Made by a program: the position numbers and the translations under genes
Shown here: piece by piece, positions 8,406-17,718 of the stretch
How positions within the stretch are numbered: the first letter of the stretch is position 1
Layout of the letters: every line of letters starts with the position of its first letter
The notes under the pieces: model-generated
The model's database searches: none
Told to the model about the DNA's origin: nothing
The model's input: only the letters and a program-made list of their open reading frames with translations
Origin: Streptomyces bambusae
GTDB taxonomy: Bacteria; Actinomycetota; Actinomycetes; Streptomycetales; Streptomycetaceae
NCBI RefSeq assembly: GCF_020532645.1
Contig: NZ_JAJAUZ010000025.1
Location: 42,708-106,707 of the forward strand
Length of the DNA: 64,000 nt
Direction: 5' to 3'

Positions 8406-10304
8406 ATGCCCACGCGCCACGATATTCGTAACGTCGCCATTGTCGCCCACGTCGACCACGGCAAGACGACCATCGTCGACGCCATGCTCAAGCAGGCCGG
8501 TGCCTTCGCCGCCCACCAGCAGCTCGACGACCGCATGATGGACTCGAACGACCTGGAGCGTGAGAAGGGCATCACGATCCTCGCCAAGAACACGGCGGTG
8601 AAGTACCACCCCAAGGACGGCGGGGCGCCCATCACGATCAACATCATCGACACCCCCGGCCACGCCGACTTCGGTGGCGAGGTCGAGCGCGGTCTGTCGA
8701 TGGTGGACGCCGTCGTCCTGCTCGTGGACGCGTCCGAGGGTCCGCTGCCGCAGACCCGCTTCGTGCTCCGCAAGGCGCTCCAGCAGCGGAAGCCCGTCAT
8801 CCTCTGCATCAACAAGACGGACCGCCCGGACTCCCGGATCGACGAGGTCGTCAACGAGACGTACGACCTCTTCCTCGACCTGGACGCCGACGAGGACCAG
8901 ATCGAGTTCCCGATCGTCTACGCCTGCGGCCGCGACGGCATCGCCTCGCTGACCAAGCCGGAGGACGGCACGGTCCCGGCCGACAGCGAGAACCTGGAGC
9001 CGTTCTTCTCCGCGATCCTGGAGCACGTCCCGGCTCCGGTGTACGACGAGGAGGCCCCCCTCCAGGCCCACGTCACCAACCTCGACGCCGACAACTTCCT
9101 CGGCCGCATCGCGCTGCTCCGCGTCGAGCAGGGCGAGCTGCGCAAGGGCCAGACCGTCGCGTGGATCAAGCGTGACGGCAGCATCTCGAACGTCCGCATC
9201 ACCGAGCTGATGATGACCGAGGCGCTCACCCGCAAGCCGGCCGAGGTGGCGGGCCCCGGCGACATCTGCGCCGTCGCCGGCATCCCGGACATCATGATCG
9301 GTGAGACCCTCGCCGACCCGGAGAACCCGATCGCGCTGCCGCTCATCACTGTGGACGAGCCGGCCATCTCCATGGTCATCGGCACCAACACCTCCCCGCT
9401 GGTCGGCCGCGGCGGCTCCGGCAAGGGCGCCGACGCCAAGGCCGCGGTCAAGGACCGCAAGGTCACCGCCCGCCAGGTCAAGGACCGCCTCGACCGCGAG
9501 CTCATCGGCAACGTCTCCCTCCGCGTGCTCGACACCGAGCGCCCGGACGCCTGGGAGGTCCAGGGCCGTGGTGAGCTGGCGCTCGCCATCCTGGTCGAGC
9601 AGATGCGCCGCGAGGGCTTCGAGCTGACCATCGGCAAGCCCCAGGTCGTCACCAAGGAGGTCGACGGCAAGACCCACGAGCCCGTCGAGCGCATGACGAT
9701 CGACGTGCCCGAGGAGCACATGGGTGCCGTCACCCAGCTCATGGGCGTCCGCAAGGGCCGCATGGACAACATGTCGAACCACGGCTCCGGCTGGGTCCGC
9801 ATGGAGTTCGTCGTCCCGTCCCGCGGCCTCATCGGCTTCCGTACGGAGTTCCTGACCCAGACCCGCGGCACCGGCATCGGCCACTCCATCCACGAGGGCC
9901 ACGAGCCGTGGTTCGGCCCGCTGCAGACCCGCAACAACGGCTCCCTGGTCGCCGACCGCGCCGGTGCGGTCACCGCGTTCGCGATGACCAACCTGCAGGA
10001 GCGCGGCGTGCTGTTCACCGACCCCGGCACCGAGGTGTACGAGGGCATGATCGTCGGCGAGAACTCGCGCTCCGACGACATGGACGTGAACATCACCAAG
10101 GAGAAGAAGCTCACCAACATGCGCTCCGCCTCCGCCGACTCCTTCGAGGCGATCGTCCCGCCGCGCAAGCTCTCCCTGGAGCAGTCCCTGGAGTTCTGCC
10201 GCGACGACGAGTGCGTCGAGGTCACCCCGGAGGCCGTGCGCATCCGCAAGGTCGTCCTGGACCAGAAGGAGCGTTCGCGCACCGCTTCGCGCGCCAAGCG
10301 CTAG
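8406..10304 (+). CDS. typA: Translational GTPase TypA/BipA
   Basis: This 632-residue ribosome-associated GTPase is related to EF-G and is involved in ribosome assembly and stress or low-temperature growth in bacteria. P-loop AHVDHGKT is at residues 14-21. Switch II DTPGHADFGGEVER, the G4 motif NKTD and the family's C-terminal domain (RGLIGFRTEFLT) are all intact. Length is normal for TypA (about 610-635). The ATG chosen begins the conserved MPTRHDIRNVAIVAHV block and has GGGAG and GAAG upstream. It is monocistronic: a repeat pair lies upstream and a strong hairpin follows. The typA/LpqW-like adjacency matches mycobacteria. Confidence 0.97.
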   Translation: MPTRHDIRNVAIVAHVDHGKTTIVDAMLKQAGAFAAHQQLDDRMMDSNDLEREKGITILAKNTAVKYHPKDGGAPITINIIDTPGHADFGGEVERGLSMVDAVVLLVDASEGPLPQTRFVLRKALQQRKPVILCINKTDRPDSRIDEVVNETYDLFLDLDADEDQIEFPIVYACGRDGIASLTKPEDGTVPADSENLEPFFSAILEHVPAPVYDEEAPLQAHVTNLDADNFLGRIALLRVEQGELRKGQTVAWIKRDGSISNVRITELMMTEALTRKPAEVAGPGDICAVAGIPDIMIGETLADPENPIALPLITVDEPAISMVIGTNTSPLVGRGGSGKGADAKAAVKDRKVTARQVKDRLDRELIGNVSLRVLDTERPDAWEVQGRGELALAILVEQMRREGFELTIGKPQVVTKEVDGKTHEPVERMTIDVPEEHMGAVTQLMGVRKGRMDNMSNHGSGWVRMEFVVPSRGLIGFRTEFLTQTRGTGIGHSIHEGHEPWFGPLQTRNNGSLVADRAGAVTAFAMTNLQERGVLFTDPGTEVYEGMIVGENSRSDDMDVNITKEKKLTNMRSASADSFEAIVPPRKLSLEQSLEFCRDDECVEVTPEAVRIRKVVLDQKERSRTASRAKR

Positions 10305-10330
10305 GCGTTAGGCTCCTCACTGTTTCAACT

Positions 10331-10369
10331 GCCCGCCCCCGCACGGAGTCCGTGCGGGGGCGGGCTGTT
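10331..10369 (+). terminator. Rho-independent-type terminator after typA
   Basis: A 16-bp perfect stem (GCCCGCCCCCGCACGG with its complement) has a three-base loop and ends in TGTTT. It starts 27 bases after the typA stop. Confidence 0.9.
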
Positions 10370-10724
10370 TACGTCTGTCAAACGGATTATTGCGTTCAGG
10401 TGTCCGCTGGTGTCCGACTATCGGCCGTCACGCTCCGGAACGTGCGCTAACCGTCCGTTTCGGGTGTGTCTGTCTGTGCTCCATATGTCCGGATTTCGGT
10501 TTTCGGCCATGGGTTGATGTTGTGAAAACGAGACCACTTAAGTGTGGTTTACGGTCTGCGGGTCCCTGAGGATGGCTCCATCGAGCTCGGGTCAATGGGT
10601 CATGCGCTGTGGGGAGCGCCGACTCACGAGCACACTCGGGACACCGTTCCAACTCGCCGTCAGGGGTGTCGGCGAACGAGCGGGGTCCCTCATGTCGAAC
10701 AGTGGACTCATGAGGAGGAAACCC
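10370..10724 (+). promoter_or_regulatory. Upstream region of the first oligopeptide importer, with CACTTAAGTG palindrome
   Basis: This is an unusually AT-rich stretch for this genome. It contains the perfect 10-bp palindrome CACTTAAGTG at 10535-10544, with TTGATG and TTGTGA hexamers just upstream that could serve as -35 boxes. A long leader of about 170 bases would follow before the lipoprotein gene. This is the likely promoter/operator region of the importer operon; no specific regulator can be assigned from sequence. Confidence 0.45.
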
Positions 10725-12359
10725 ATGCGTGGTGCCAAGAGCGCCAAGTGGGTCGCGGGCGCGATCGTCGTCGCCCTGGCTGCAACCGCTTGTGGTGGGG
10801 GCAAGGACTCGGACGACAAGGCCAAGGGCGGCGCTGTCGACCCGAACGGCATCTTCTCGGTCGAGACGGGTGAGCCGGAGAAGCTCCTGCACCCGGCCGA
10901 CACGATGGAGTCGAACGGCTCGATCGTGATGAGCGGGCTCTTCTCGCAGCTGGTCGACTACACCGAAGACGGCAAGCTGACCATGGTCAACGCCGAGTCG
11001 GTCGACACCAAGGACAGCAAGCTCTGGACCGTCAAGCTCAAGAAGGGCTGGACGTTCCACGACGGCACCCCGGTGACCGCCGAGTCCTACGTCAAGGCGT
11101 GGAACTGGGCCGCCACCATCACGAACAACCAGGGCAACGCCTCCTGGTTCTCGGACATCAAGGGCTTCGACAAGGTCCACCCGGAGAAGGAGGGCGCCAA
11201 GCCCACCTCCGACAAGCTGGACGGCCTGAAGGTCCTCGACGAGAGCACCTTCACCATCGAGCTGACCTCGGCGATCCCGTACTTCGCGTACAAGCTCGGC
11301 TACGAGGTCTTCTCCCCGCTGCCGGAGTCGTTCTACGCGAACCCGAAGGCCGCCGGTGAGAAGCCGGTCGGCAACGGCCCCTACAAGTTCGACTCGTGGG
11401 AGCACAAGAAGCAGATCAAGATCGTCCGTTACGACGGCTACAAGGGCGACAACAAGGCCAAGAACGGTGGTGTGATCTTCAAGAACTACACCACCCTCGA
11501 GACCGCCTACGAGGACCTGAAGTCGGGCAACCTCGACGTCCTGCGCCAGCTGGCCCCGAAGGACCTGCCGGTCTACCGCCAGGACCTCGGCGACCGTGCC
11601 GTGGACCAGGCGTACTCCGCCGTCCAGACCCTTGCGATCGCGTACTACGCGCCGCAGTGGAAGGACAAGAAGGTCGACCCGAAGGTCATCCAGGGTCTGT
11701 CCATGGCGATCGACCGTGACACGATCACCAAGACCGTCCTCCAGGGCACCCGTGAGCCGGCCACCGGCTGGGTCGCCAAGGGCGTCCTCGGCTACCAGCC
11801 GAACGCGGCCGACATCACCAAGTTCGACCCGGCCAAGGCCAAGGACCTGATCAAGCAGGGTGGCGGCGTCCCCGGTGGCGCCATCTCCATCCAGTTCAAC
11901 TCCGACGGCGGCCACAAGGAATGGGTCGAGGCTGTCTGCAACAGCATCACCCAGAACACCGGCGTCAAGTGCGTCGGCGACGCCAAGCCCGACTTCCAGG
12001 CCGACCTCCAGGCCCGCAAGTCGAAGCAGGTCAAGTCGATCTACCGCTCCGGTTGGGTCCTCGACTACCCGGTGAACGCGAACTTCCTCCGCGACCTGTT
12101 CCAGACCGGCGCCTCGGGCAACCAGGGCGGCTTCTCGAACAAGGACCTGGACGCCGCCATCACCAAGGCGGACACCGCGGCCACCCTCGACGAGTCGGTG
12201 AAGGCGTACCAGGAGATCGAGAAGAGCCTGGTCAACTACATGCCCTCCATCCCGCTCTGGTACTACAAGGTCAACGCGGGCTACTCCGAGAAGGTCTCCG
12301 GCGTCAAGTACGCGCAGGACGGCGACCCGATCCTCGAGACCGTCGAGGTCAAGAAGTAA
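10725..12359 (+). CDS. Oligopeptide-binding lipoprotein, importer 1
   Basis: This 544-residue family-5 solute-binding lipoprotein has signal MRGAKSAKWVAGAIVVALAA with lipobox ATAC and Cys near residue 23. The binding-protein core shows KLLHPADTMESNGSI, the GNGPYKFDSW block and a C-terminal YMPSIPLWYYKVNAGYS. It captures extracellular oligopeptides for the two permeases and two ATPases downstream. GAGGAGG eight bases before the ATG decides the start; two earlier in-frame ATGs overlap or precede that site. A strong hairpin just after the gene probably makes this transcript more abundant than the transporter genes. The cluster resembles the streptomycete bldK region, where imported peptide signals aerial development. 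Confidence 0.92.
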   Translation: MRGAKSAKWVAGAIVVALAATACGGGKDSDDKAKGGAVDPNGIFSVETGEPEKLLHPADTMESNGSIVMSGLFSQLVDYTEDGKLTMVNAESVDTKDSKLWTVKLKKGWTFHDGTPVTAESYVKAWNWAATITNNQGNASWFSDIKGFDKVHPEKEGAKPTSDKLDGLKVLDESTFTIELTSAIPYFAYKLGYEVFSPLPESFYANPKAAGEKPVGNGPYKFDSWEHKKQIKIVRYDGYKGDNKAKNGGVIFKNYTTLETAYEDLKSGNLDVLRQLAPKDLPVYRQDLGDRAVDQAYSAVQTLAIAYYAPQWKDKKVDPKVIQGLSMAIDRDTITKTVLQGTREPATGWVAKGVLGYQPNAADITKFDPAKAKDLIKQGGGVPGGAISIQFNSDGGHKEWVEAVCNSITQNTGVKCVGDAKPDFQADLQARKSKQVKSIYRSGWVLDYPVNANFLRDLFQTGASGNQGGFSNKDLDAAITKADTAATLDESVKAYQEIEKSLVNYMPSIPLWYYKVNAGYSEKVSGVKYAQDGDPILETVEVKK

Positions 12360-12381
12360 CTCACTGACGTAGTCCGCAGTA

Positions 12382-12416
12382 CGGATGTGGGCTGACGGGG
12401 AGTCAGCCCGCATCCG
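12382..12416 (+). terminator. Intra-operon hairpin between binding-protein and permease genes (importer 1)
   Basis: The arms CGGATG-GGGCTGAC and GTCAGCCC-CATCCG pair around a short GGGGA loop, with one mismatch pair. It sits 22 bases after the lipoprotein stop and 111 bases before the permease start. It likely acts as a partial terminator or 3' stabiliser. Confidence 0.75.
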
Positions 12417-12527
12417 GCCTATACGCAGTGAACGGGGGGCCCTTCCTCGGTGTGCCGTGCCGGAAACCGGCATGCGCACCGGGAAGGGCCTGTCCTGGCT
12501 GCTGCCGCATTCTCAATCGGAGGCACG

Positions 12528-13460
12528 ATGGGGCGCTATGTCGCACGACGACTGCTCCAGATGATCCCGGTCTTCTTCGGGACAACCCTGCTCATCTTCC
12601 TGATGGTGTATTCCCTGCCCGGTGACCCCGTGGCGGGCCTGTTCGGGGACAAGGGCACCGACCCGGCCACTCTTGCCAGACTCCGGCACGAGTACGGGCT
12701 CGACCAGCCGATCCTCGAGCAGTACATCCGGTACATGGGTGACATCCTGCTCAAGTTCGACTTCGGCACGCAGATCCGAAGCGGACGCGAGATCACCGAG
12801 GTCATCGGGGACGCGTTCCCGGTCACCCTGCGTCTGGCCCTGCTGGCGTTCCTGATCGAGCTGGTGCTCGGTCTGGGCCTCGGCGTGGTCGCCGGCCTCA
12901 ACGCGGGCCGTCTCGCCGACAACCTGGTCCTGATCTTCACGCTGCTGATCATCTCGGTCCCGGTCTTCGTCCTCGGCTTCATCGTCCGTATGGTCTTCTC
13001 CGACCAGCTCGGATGGATCGCGCCGAACGTGAGCAACGAGGAGCTCTGGAGCGAGCTGCTCGCGCCGGCCATCGTGTTGGGTGCGCTGTCCCTCGCATAC
13101 GTGGCCCGCCTCACCCGTACCTCCATGGCTGAGAACCTGCGCGCCGACTACGTGCGCACCGCGGTGGCCAAGGGCCTCCCGAAGAGCCGTGTCTACGGCG
13201 TCCACCTCATGCGCAACTCGATGATCCCCGTGGTGACCTTCCTCGGTACGGACATCGGTGCGCTCATGGGCGGCGCGGTCGTCACCGAAGGCCTCTTCAA
13301 CGTCAAGGGTGTCGGTGGACTGATCTACGACTCCATCGTCCGCCGTGAGGGCATGACCGTGGTCGGTGTCGTCACCGTCCTGGTCCTCGTCTACCTCGTG
13401 GCCAGCCTGCTCGTCGACCTCCTTTACGCGGTCCTGGACCCGAGGATCCGGTATGCCTGA
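12528..13460 (+). CDS. Oligopeptide ABC permease, DppB/OppB type, importer 1
   Basis: This 310-residue inner-membrane permease has six hydrophobic helices, the first in MGRYVARRLLQMIPVFFG. The characteristic EAA loop (NLRADYVRTAVAKGLPKSRV) couples to the ATPases, and the C-terminus is LLYAVLDPRIRYA. GGAGG sits five bases before the ATG. The stop overlaps the next start by 8 bp (ATGCCTGA). It pairs with the DppC-type permease to form the membrane pore. Confidence 0.94.
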   Translation: MGRYVARRLLQMIPVFFGTTLLIFLMVYSLPGDPVAGLFGDKGTDPATLARLRHEYGLDQPILEQYIRYMGDILLKFDFGTQIRSGREITEVIGDAFPVTLRLALLAFLIELVLGLGLGVVAGLNAGRLADNLVLIFTLLIISVPVFVLGFIVRMVFSDQLGWIAPNVSNEELWSELLAPAIVLGALSLAYVARLTRTSMAENLRADYVRTAVAKGLPKSRVYGVHLMRNSMIPVVTFLGTDIGALMGGAVVTEGLFNVKGVGGLIYDSIVRREGMTVVGVVTVLVLVYLVASLLVDLLYAVLDPRIRYA

Positions 13461-14400
13461 CATCACCAAGACCGCCACCGCGCCCGCCGAGGAGACGGCC
13501 ACCGCCGTCGCCGCGGCCGCGCCGCAGAAGGCCGAGAAGGCCCGCAGCCTCTGGGGCGATGCCTGGGCCGACCTGCGCCGCAACCCGTACTTCCTCGTGT
13601 CGTCGGTGCTGATCTTCTTCCTGCTGCTGATCGCCGTCTTCCCGAGCCTGTTCACCAGCGCCTCGCCCACCAGGGGCGACCTGGTCAAGCACTTCCTGAC
13701 CAAGCCGGAGCTGGGCTCCATAGGCTCGCCCGAGTGGTTCGGCTACGACGGCCAGGGCCGCAGCGTCTACGCCCGCCTGATCTACGGCACCCGCGCCTCG
13801 ATCACGGTCGGCATCGCCGTCACCGCGATCGTCACGGTCGTCGGCGGCATCATGGGCATGATCGCCGGCTACTTCGGCGGCATCGTGGACGCGGTGCTCT
13901 CCCGGATCACCGACATCTTCTTCGGCATCCCCTTCCTGCTCGGCGCCATGGTCGTCCTGCAGGCCTTCACCGACCGCACGGTGTGGGTCGTCGTCGGCGC
14001 CCTCGCGTTCCTCGGCTGGACCCAGATCACCCGCGTCATGCGCGGTGCCGTGATCACGGTGAAGCAGGCCGACTACGTGCACGCCGCCCAGGCCCTGGGC
14101 GCGAGCACCGTCCGGATCCTGTTCCGGCACATCCTGCCGAACGCCCTGGCTCCCGTGATCGTCGTCGCGACGATCGCGCTCGGCGGTTACATCTCCGCCG
14201 AGGCCACCCTGTCGTACCTGGGTCTGGGCCTCGCGTCCCCGACCGTCTCGTGGGGTGTCGACATCTCGGCGGCCGCCGCGCAGATCCGCGTCGCCCCGCA
14301 CATCCTGCTGTGGCCGTCGATCATGCTCAGCATCACCGTGCTGGCGTTCATCATGCTCGGCGAAGCAGTGCGCAACGCCCTCGACCCGAAGATGCGCTGA
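13453..14400 (+). CDS. Oligopeptide ABC permease, DppC/OppC type, importer 1
   Basis: This is a 315-residue permease with an Ala/Thr-rich cytoplasmic N-terminus and the OppC N-terminal motif SLWGDAWADLRRNPYFLVSS leading into helix 1. Five further helices and the EAA loop (QADYVHAAQALGAS) follow, with C-terminus NALDPKMR. The start overlaps the upstream permease stop, and the ATPase gene begins 11 bases downstream. It is the second half of the transmembrane pore. Confidence 0.94.
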   Translation: MPDITKTATAPAEETATAVAAAAPQKAEKARSLWGDAWADLRRNPYFLVSSVLIFFLLLIAVFPSLFTSASPTRGDLVKHFLTKPELGSIGSPEWFGYDGQGRSVYARLIYGTRASITVGIAVTAIVTVVGGIMGMIAGYFGGIVDAVLSRITDIFFGIPFLLGAMVVLQAFTDRTVWVVVGALAFLGWTQITRVMRGAVITVKQADYVHAAQALGASTVRILFRHILPNALAPVIVVATIALGGYISAEATLSYLGLGLASPTVSWGVDISAAAAQIRVAPHILLWPSIMLSITVLAFIMLGEAVRNALDPKMR

Positions 14401-14411
14401 GGAGGGCGTAC

Positions 14412-15470
14412 GTGACCACCATCGACAAGACCGCGACGGTCCCGGCCCCGCGTAACGGCGGCGACAACGAGGGTCCGCTCCTCGAAGTCCGCGACCTGCA
14501 CGTGGAGTTCCACACCCGCGACGGCGTGGCCAAGGCCGTCAACGGCGTCAACTACAGCGTCTCGGCCGGCGAGACCCTCGCCGTCCTCGGCGAGTCCGGC
14601 TCCGGCAAGTCCGTGACCGCTCAGGCGATCATGGGCATTCTCGACATGCCCCCCGGCAAGATCCCGCAGGGCGAGATCTTCTTCCGCGGCCAGGACATGC
14701 TCAAGATGAGCAACGAGGAGCGCCGGAAGATCCGCGGCTCGAAGATCGCCATGATCTTCCAGGACGCGCTCTCCTCCCTGAACCCGGTGCTGACCGTCGG
14801 CTACCAGCTCGGCGAGATGTTCCGCGTGCACCAGGGGCTGTCCAAGAAGGAAGCCAAGCTCAAGTCCATCGAGCTGATGGACCGGGTGAAGATCCCCGCC
14901 GCCAAGGCGCGCGTGGACGACTACCCGCACCACTTCTCCGGTGGTATGCGCCAGCGCATCATGATCGCCATGGCGATGGCCCTGGAGCCGGACCTGATCA
15001 TCGCCGACGAGCCCACCACGGCTCTCGACGTGACCGTCCAGGCCCAGGTCATGGACCTGCTCGCGGAGCTCCAGCGCGAGATGAACATGGGTCTGATCCT
15101 GATCACCCACGACCTCGGCGTCGTCGCCGACGTCGCGGACAAGATCGCCGTCATGTACGCGGGCCGGATCGTCGAGACCGCCCCGGTCCACGAGATCTAC
15201 GCCCGTCCGGCGCACCCCTACACCAAGGGTCTGCTGGAGTCGATCCCGCGCCTGGACCAGAAGGGCCAGGAGCTCTTCGCGATCAAGGGCCTGCCGCCCA
15301 ACCTGCTGCGCATGCCGTCGGGTTGCGCGTTCAACCCGCGCTGCACCGCCGCGCAGGACATCTGCAGCTCCGAGATCCCCGTGCTGCACTCGGTGACCGA
15401 GCAGGACGGCAGCGAGCTGCCGGGCCGCAAGAGCGCCTGCCACTTCTGGAAGGAGACGATCCATGGCTGA
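14412..15470 (+). CDS. Oligopeptide ABC ATPase, DppD/OppD type, importer 1
   Basis: This 352-residue ATPase powers uptake. It has Walker A GESGSGKS, Q-loop FQDALSSLNP, signature FSGGMRQR, Walker B LIIADEPTTALD and the switch His in LILITHDLG. The C-terminal oligopeptide-transporter extension carries a Cys-containing segment (SGCAFNPRC ... SACHFWK). The GTG start has GAGGAGGG upstream. The stop overlaps the next ATPase start (ATGGCTGA). Confidence 0.95.
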   Translation: MTTIDKTATVPAPRNGGDNEGPLLEVRDLHVEFHTRDGVAKAVNGVNYSVSAGETLAVLGESGSGKSVTAQAIMGILDMPPGKIPQGEIFFRGQDMLKMSNEERRKIRGSKIAMIFQDALSSLNPVLTVGYQLGEMFRVHQGLSKKEAKLKSIELMDRVKIPAAKARVDDYPHHFSGGMRQRIMIAMAMALEPDLIIADEPTTALDVTVQAQVMDLLAELQREMNMGLILITHDLGVVADVADKIAVMYAGRIVETAPVHEIYARPAHPYTKGLLESIPRLDQKGQELFAIKGLPPNLLRMPSGCAFNPRCTAAQDICSSEIPVLHSVTEQDGSELPGRKSACHFWKETIHG

Positions 15471-16506
15471 CCTGAGCTCCAAGGGCGAGCCGATCCTCCA
15501 GGTGCGCAACCTGGTCAAGCACTTCCCGCTGACCCAGGGCATCCTGTTCAAGAAGCAGGTCGGTGCGGTCAAGGCCGTCGACGGGGTCTCCTTCGACCTC
15601 TACCAGGGCGAGACCCTGGGCATCGTCGGCGAGTCCGGCTGCGGCAAGTCCACCATCGCCAAGCTCCTCATGAACCTGGAGCGGGCGACCGCCGGCGAGG
15701 TCTTCTACAAGGGCCAGGACATCACCAAGCTGTCCGGCCGCGCCCTGAAGGCAGTCCGCCGCAACATCCAGATGGTGTTCCAGGACCCGTACACCTCGCT
15801 GAACCCCCGTATGACGGTGGGCGACATCATCGGCGAGACCTTCGAGATCCACCCCGAGGTGGCCCCGAAGGGCGACCGGCGCCGCAAGGTCCAGGAACTC
15901 CTGGACGTGGTGGGCCTGAACCCCGAGTACATCAACCGCTACCCGCACCAGTTCTCCGGCGGTCAGCGCCAGCGCATCGGCATCGCCCGCGGCCTCGCGC
16001 TGAACCCCGAGATCATCATCTGCGACGAGCCGGTCTCCGCCCTGGACGTGTCCGTCCAGGCGCAGGTCATCAACCTGATGGAGAAGCTGCAGGACGAGTT
16101 CAACCTCTCCTACATCTTCATCGCGCACGACCTGTCGATCGTCCGGCACATCTCGGACCGCGTGGGCGTCATGTACCTCGGCAAGATGGCCGAGATCGGA
16201 ACCGACGCGGAGATCTACGAGCACCCGACGCACCCCTACACCCAGGCGCTGCTGTCGGCCGTCCCGGTCCCCGACCCGGAGGCTCGCGAGAACCGCGACC
16301 GGATCATCCTCACCGGTGACGTCCCGTCGCCGGCGAACCCGCCGTCCGGCTGCCGCTTCCGCACCCGCTGCTGGAAGGCCGAGGAGAAGTGCGCCACCGA
16401 CGTGCCGCTCCTCGCCATCCCCGAGCGCTTCCAGGGCTCGGACTCGCCGGCCGCCCACGAGTCGGCCTGCCACTTCGCCGAGGAGCGGGCCGTCCTTCCG
16501 GCCTGA
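15463..16506 (+). CDS. Oligopeptide ABC ATPase, DppF/OppF type, importer 1
   Basis: This 347-residue partner ATPase has Walker A GESGCGKST, Q-loop VFQDPYTSLNPR, signature FSGGQRQRIG, Walker B IIICDEPVSALD, H-loop IAHDLS and the C-terminal Cys-bearing extension. It is last in the operon, starts within the stop region of the DppD-type gene, and is followed by a hairpin. Its near twin lies at 22.3 kb. Confidence 0.95.
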   Translation: MADLSSKGEPILQVRNLVKHFPLTQGILFKKQVGAVKAVDGVSFDLYQGETLGIVGESGCGKSTIAKLLMNLERATAGEVFYKGQDITKLSGRALKAVRRNIQMVFQDPYTSLNPRMTVGDIIGETFEIHPEVAPKGDRRRKVQELLDVVGLNPEYINRYPHQFSGGQRQRIGIARGLALNPEIIICDEPVSALDVSVQAQVINLMEKLQDEFNLSYIFIAHDLSIVRHISDRVGVMYLGKMAEIGTDAEIYEHPTHPYTQALLSAVPVPDPEARENRDRIILTGDVPSPANPPSGCRFRTRCWKAEEKCATDVPLLAIPERFQGSDSPAAHESACHFAEERAVLPA

Positions 16507-16525
16507 TCCCCAGCGCGTACGCCTC

Positions 16526-16563
16526 CGGGGGCGTCCTGCCGCAGCCGCGGCGGGGCGCCCCCG
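16526..16563 (+). terminator. Probable terminator of importer 1 operon
   Basis: Outer stem CGGGGGCG/CGCCCCCG with further GC pairing inside, starting 20 bases after the last ATPase gene. No T-tract. Confidence 0.5.
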
Positions 16564-16639
16564 TGGCGTTCCCGGGGCCCGGGCAGGCCCGCCCGAAAAC
16601 CCTTTGCCCCGGCCCGGCACGGCGTACGAGGCTGGGGGG

Positions 16640-17569
16640 ATGCTGACCGTACGGCCTGCCCGGGCAGGCGATGCGCCGGACATCTGCGCACTGATGAACG
16701 CCGTCGACCTCGTGGAGATCGGGCGGGCGGAGACCGAACTCGCCGAGGTCGAGGCTGATCTGCTGCATCCCGAGATGGACCTGGAGCGGGACTCCTGGCT
16801 GGCGTTCGAGGACGGCCGGCCGGTCGCGTACGCCTGCCTGTGGTGCGACGGCGATCCCGAGCGCATCGACACCGACCACTACGCGCTGCCCGGCCATCCG
16901 GAGGCGGCCGAGCGGCTGCTCGCACTCATGGAGGCCCGGGCGCTGGAACGGGCCCGGGAGGCCGGCGCCGTACGGGCCGTGGTGCACCTGAACCTCAACA
17001 TCGCACCCACCACCGACCCCGCCGTGCTCACCCGGCGCGGCTGGGAGCGGGTGCGCCGCTACCACGTGATGACCCGCCCGGTCTCGGTGCAGGCCGACCC
17101 GCTGCCGGAGCCGCCCGCCGGCCTCACCCTGCGGGACTGCACCGACGAGGCGGACCGGCGGATCGCCCACGCCCTGCACATGGAGTCCTTCACCGAGCAC
17201 TTCGACCACCAGCCGCGCACGTACGAGCAGTGGCTGGCCGACCTCGGCGCGACCCGCGAGGACATGGACTGGTCGCTGGTGTGGATCGCGAACGCGGCCG
17301 GTCAGGGTGACGTCGGCGTGTGCATCAGCAAGGACAACCGGGCCGCGATGGGCTGGGTCCGCAGCCTCGGCGTCCGCAAGGGCGCCCGCGGCCGGGGCGT
17401 CGCCGGCTTCCTGCTGCGGCACGCCTTCGCGGTGTACGCGGCCCGCGGGCGCGACACCCTGGGCCTCGGCGTGGACACCCGCAACGAGACCGGTGCCCTC
17501 CGGCTGTACGAGGCGCACGGCATGGGCCCGCACTACGCCGTGGACACCTGGGAGACCGTCCTGGACTGA
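16640..17569 (+). CDS. GNAT-family N-acetyltransferase with two GNAT domains
   Basis: This 309-residue cytoplasmic protein has two tandem acetyltransferase folds. The N-terminal half begins LTVRPARAGDAPDICALM, the usual GNAT strand. The C-terminal half has the acetyl-CoA loop VRKGARGRGVAGFLLRHAF and a late NETGALRLYEAHGMG block typical of motif B. The acceptor substrate is unknown. It is inserted between two paralogous peptide importers, has its own terminator, and has little leader: TACGAG lies nine bases before the ATG and only a G-run could serve as a ribosome site. It may acetylate amino acids or small peptides, but that is a guess from position only. Confidence 0.85.
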   Translation: MLTVRPARAGDAPDICALMNAVDLVEIGRAETELAEVEADLLHPEMDLERDSWLAFEDGRPVAYACLWCDGDPERIDTDHYALPGHPEAAERLLALMEARALERAREAGAVRAVVHLNLNIAPTTDPAVLTRRGWERVRRYHVMTRPVSVQADPLPEPPAGLTLRDCTDEADRRIAHALHMESFTEHFDHQPRTYEQWLADLGATREDMDWSLVWIANAAGQGDVGVCISKDNRAAMGWVRSLGVRKGARGRGVAGFLLRHAFAVYAARGRDTLGLGVDTRNETGALRLYEAHGMGPHYAVDTWETVLD

Positions 17570-17604
17570 CGGCCTCCGGCCGGCGGTGCGGCAACCGGGT
17601 GACA

Positions 17605-17626
17605 GGCGGGCCCGAACGGGCCCGCC
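17605..17626 (+). terminator. Hairpin after the GNAT gene
   Basis: A perfect 9-bp stem GGCGGGCCC/GGGCCCGCC with a GAAC loop lies 36 bases after the stop. Confidence 0.7.
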
Positions 17627-17718
17627 CGGCATGCGGGGGCTCACCGTTCGGGGTGACATTGGCTTCCTGAGTACGACCAGGCGGACAGGACGACCTGGGA
17701 GCCATGAGGAGGCACTCC

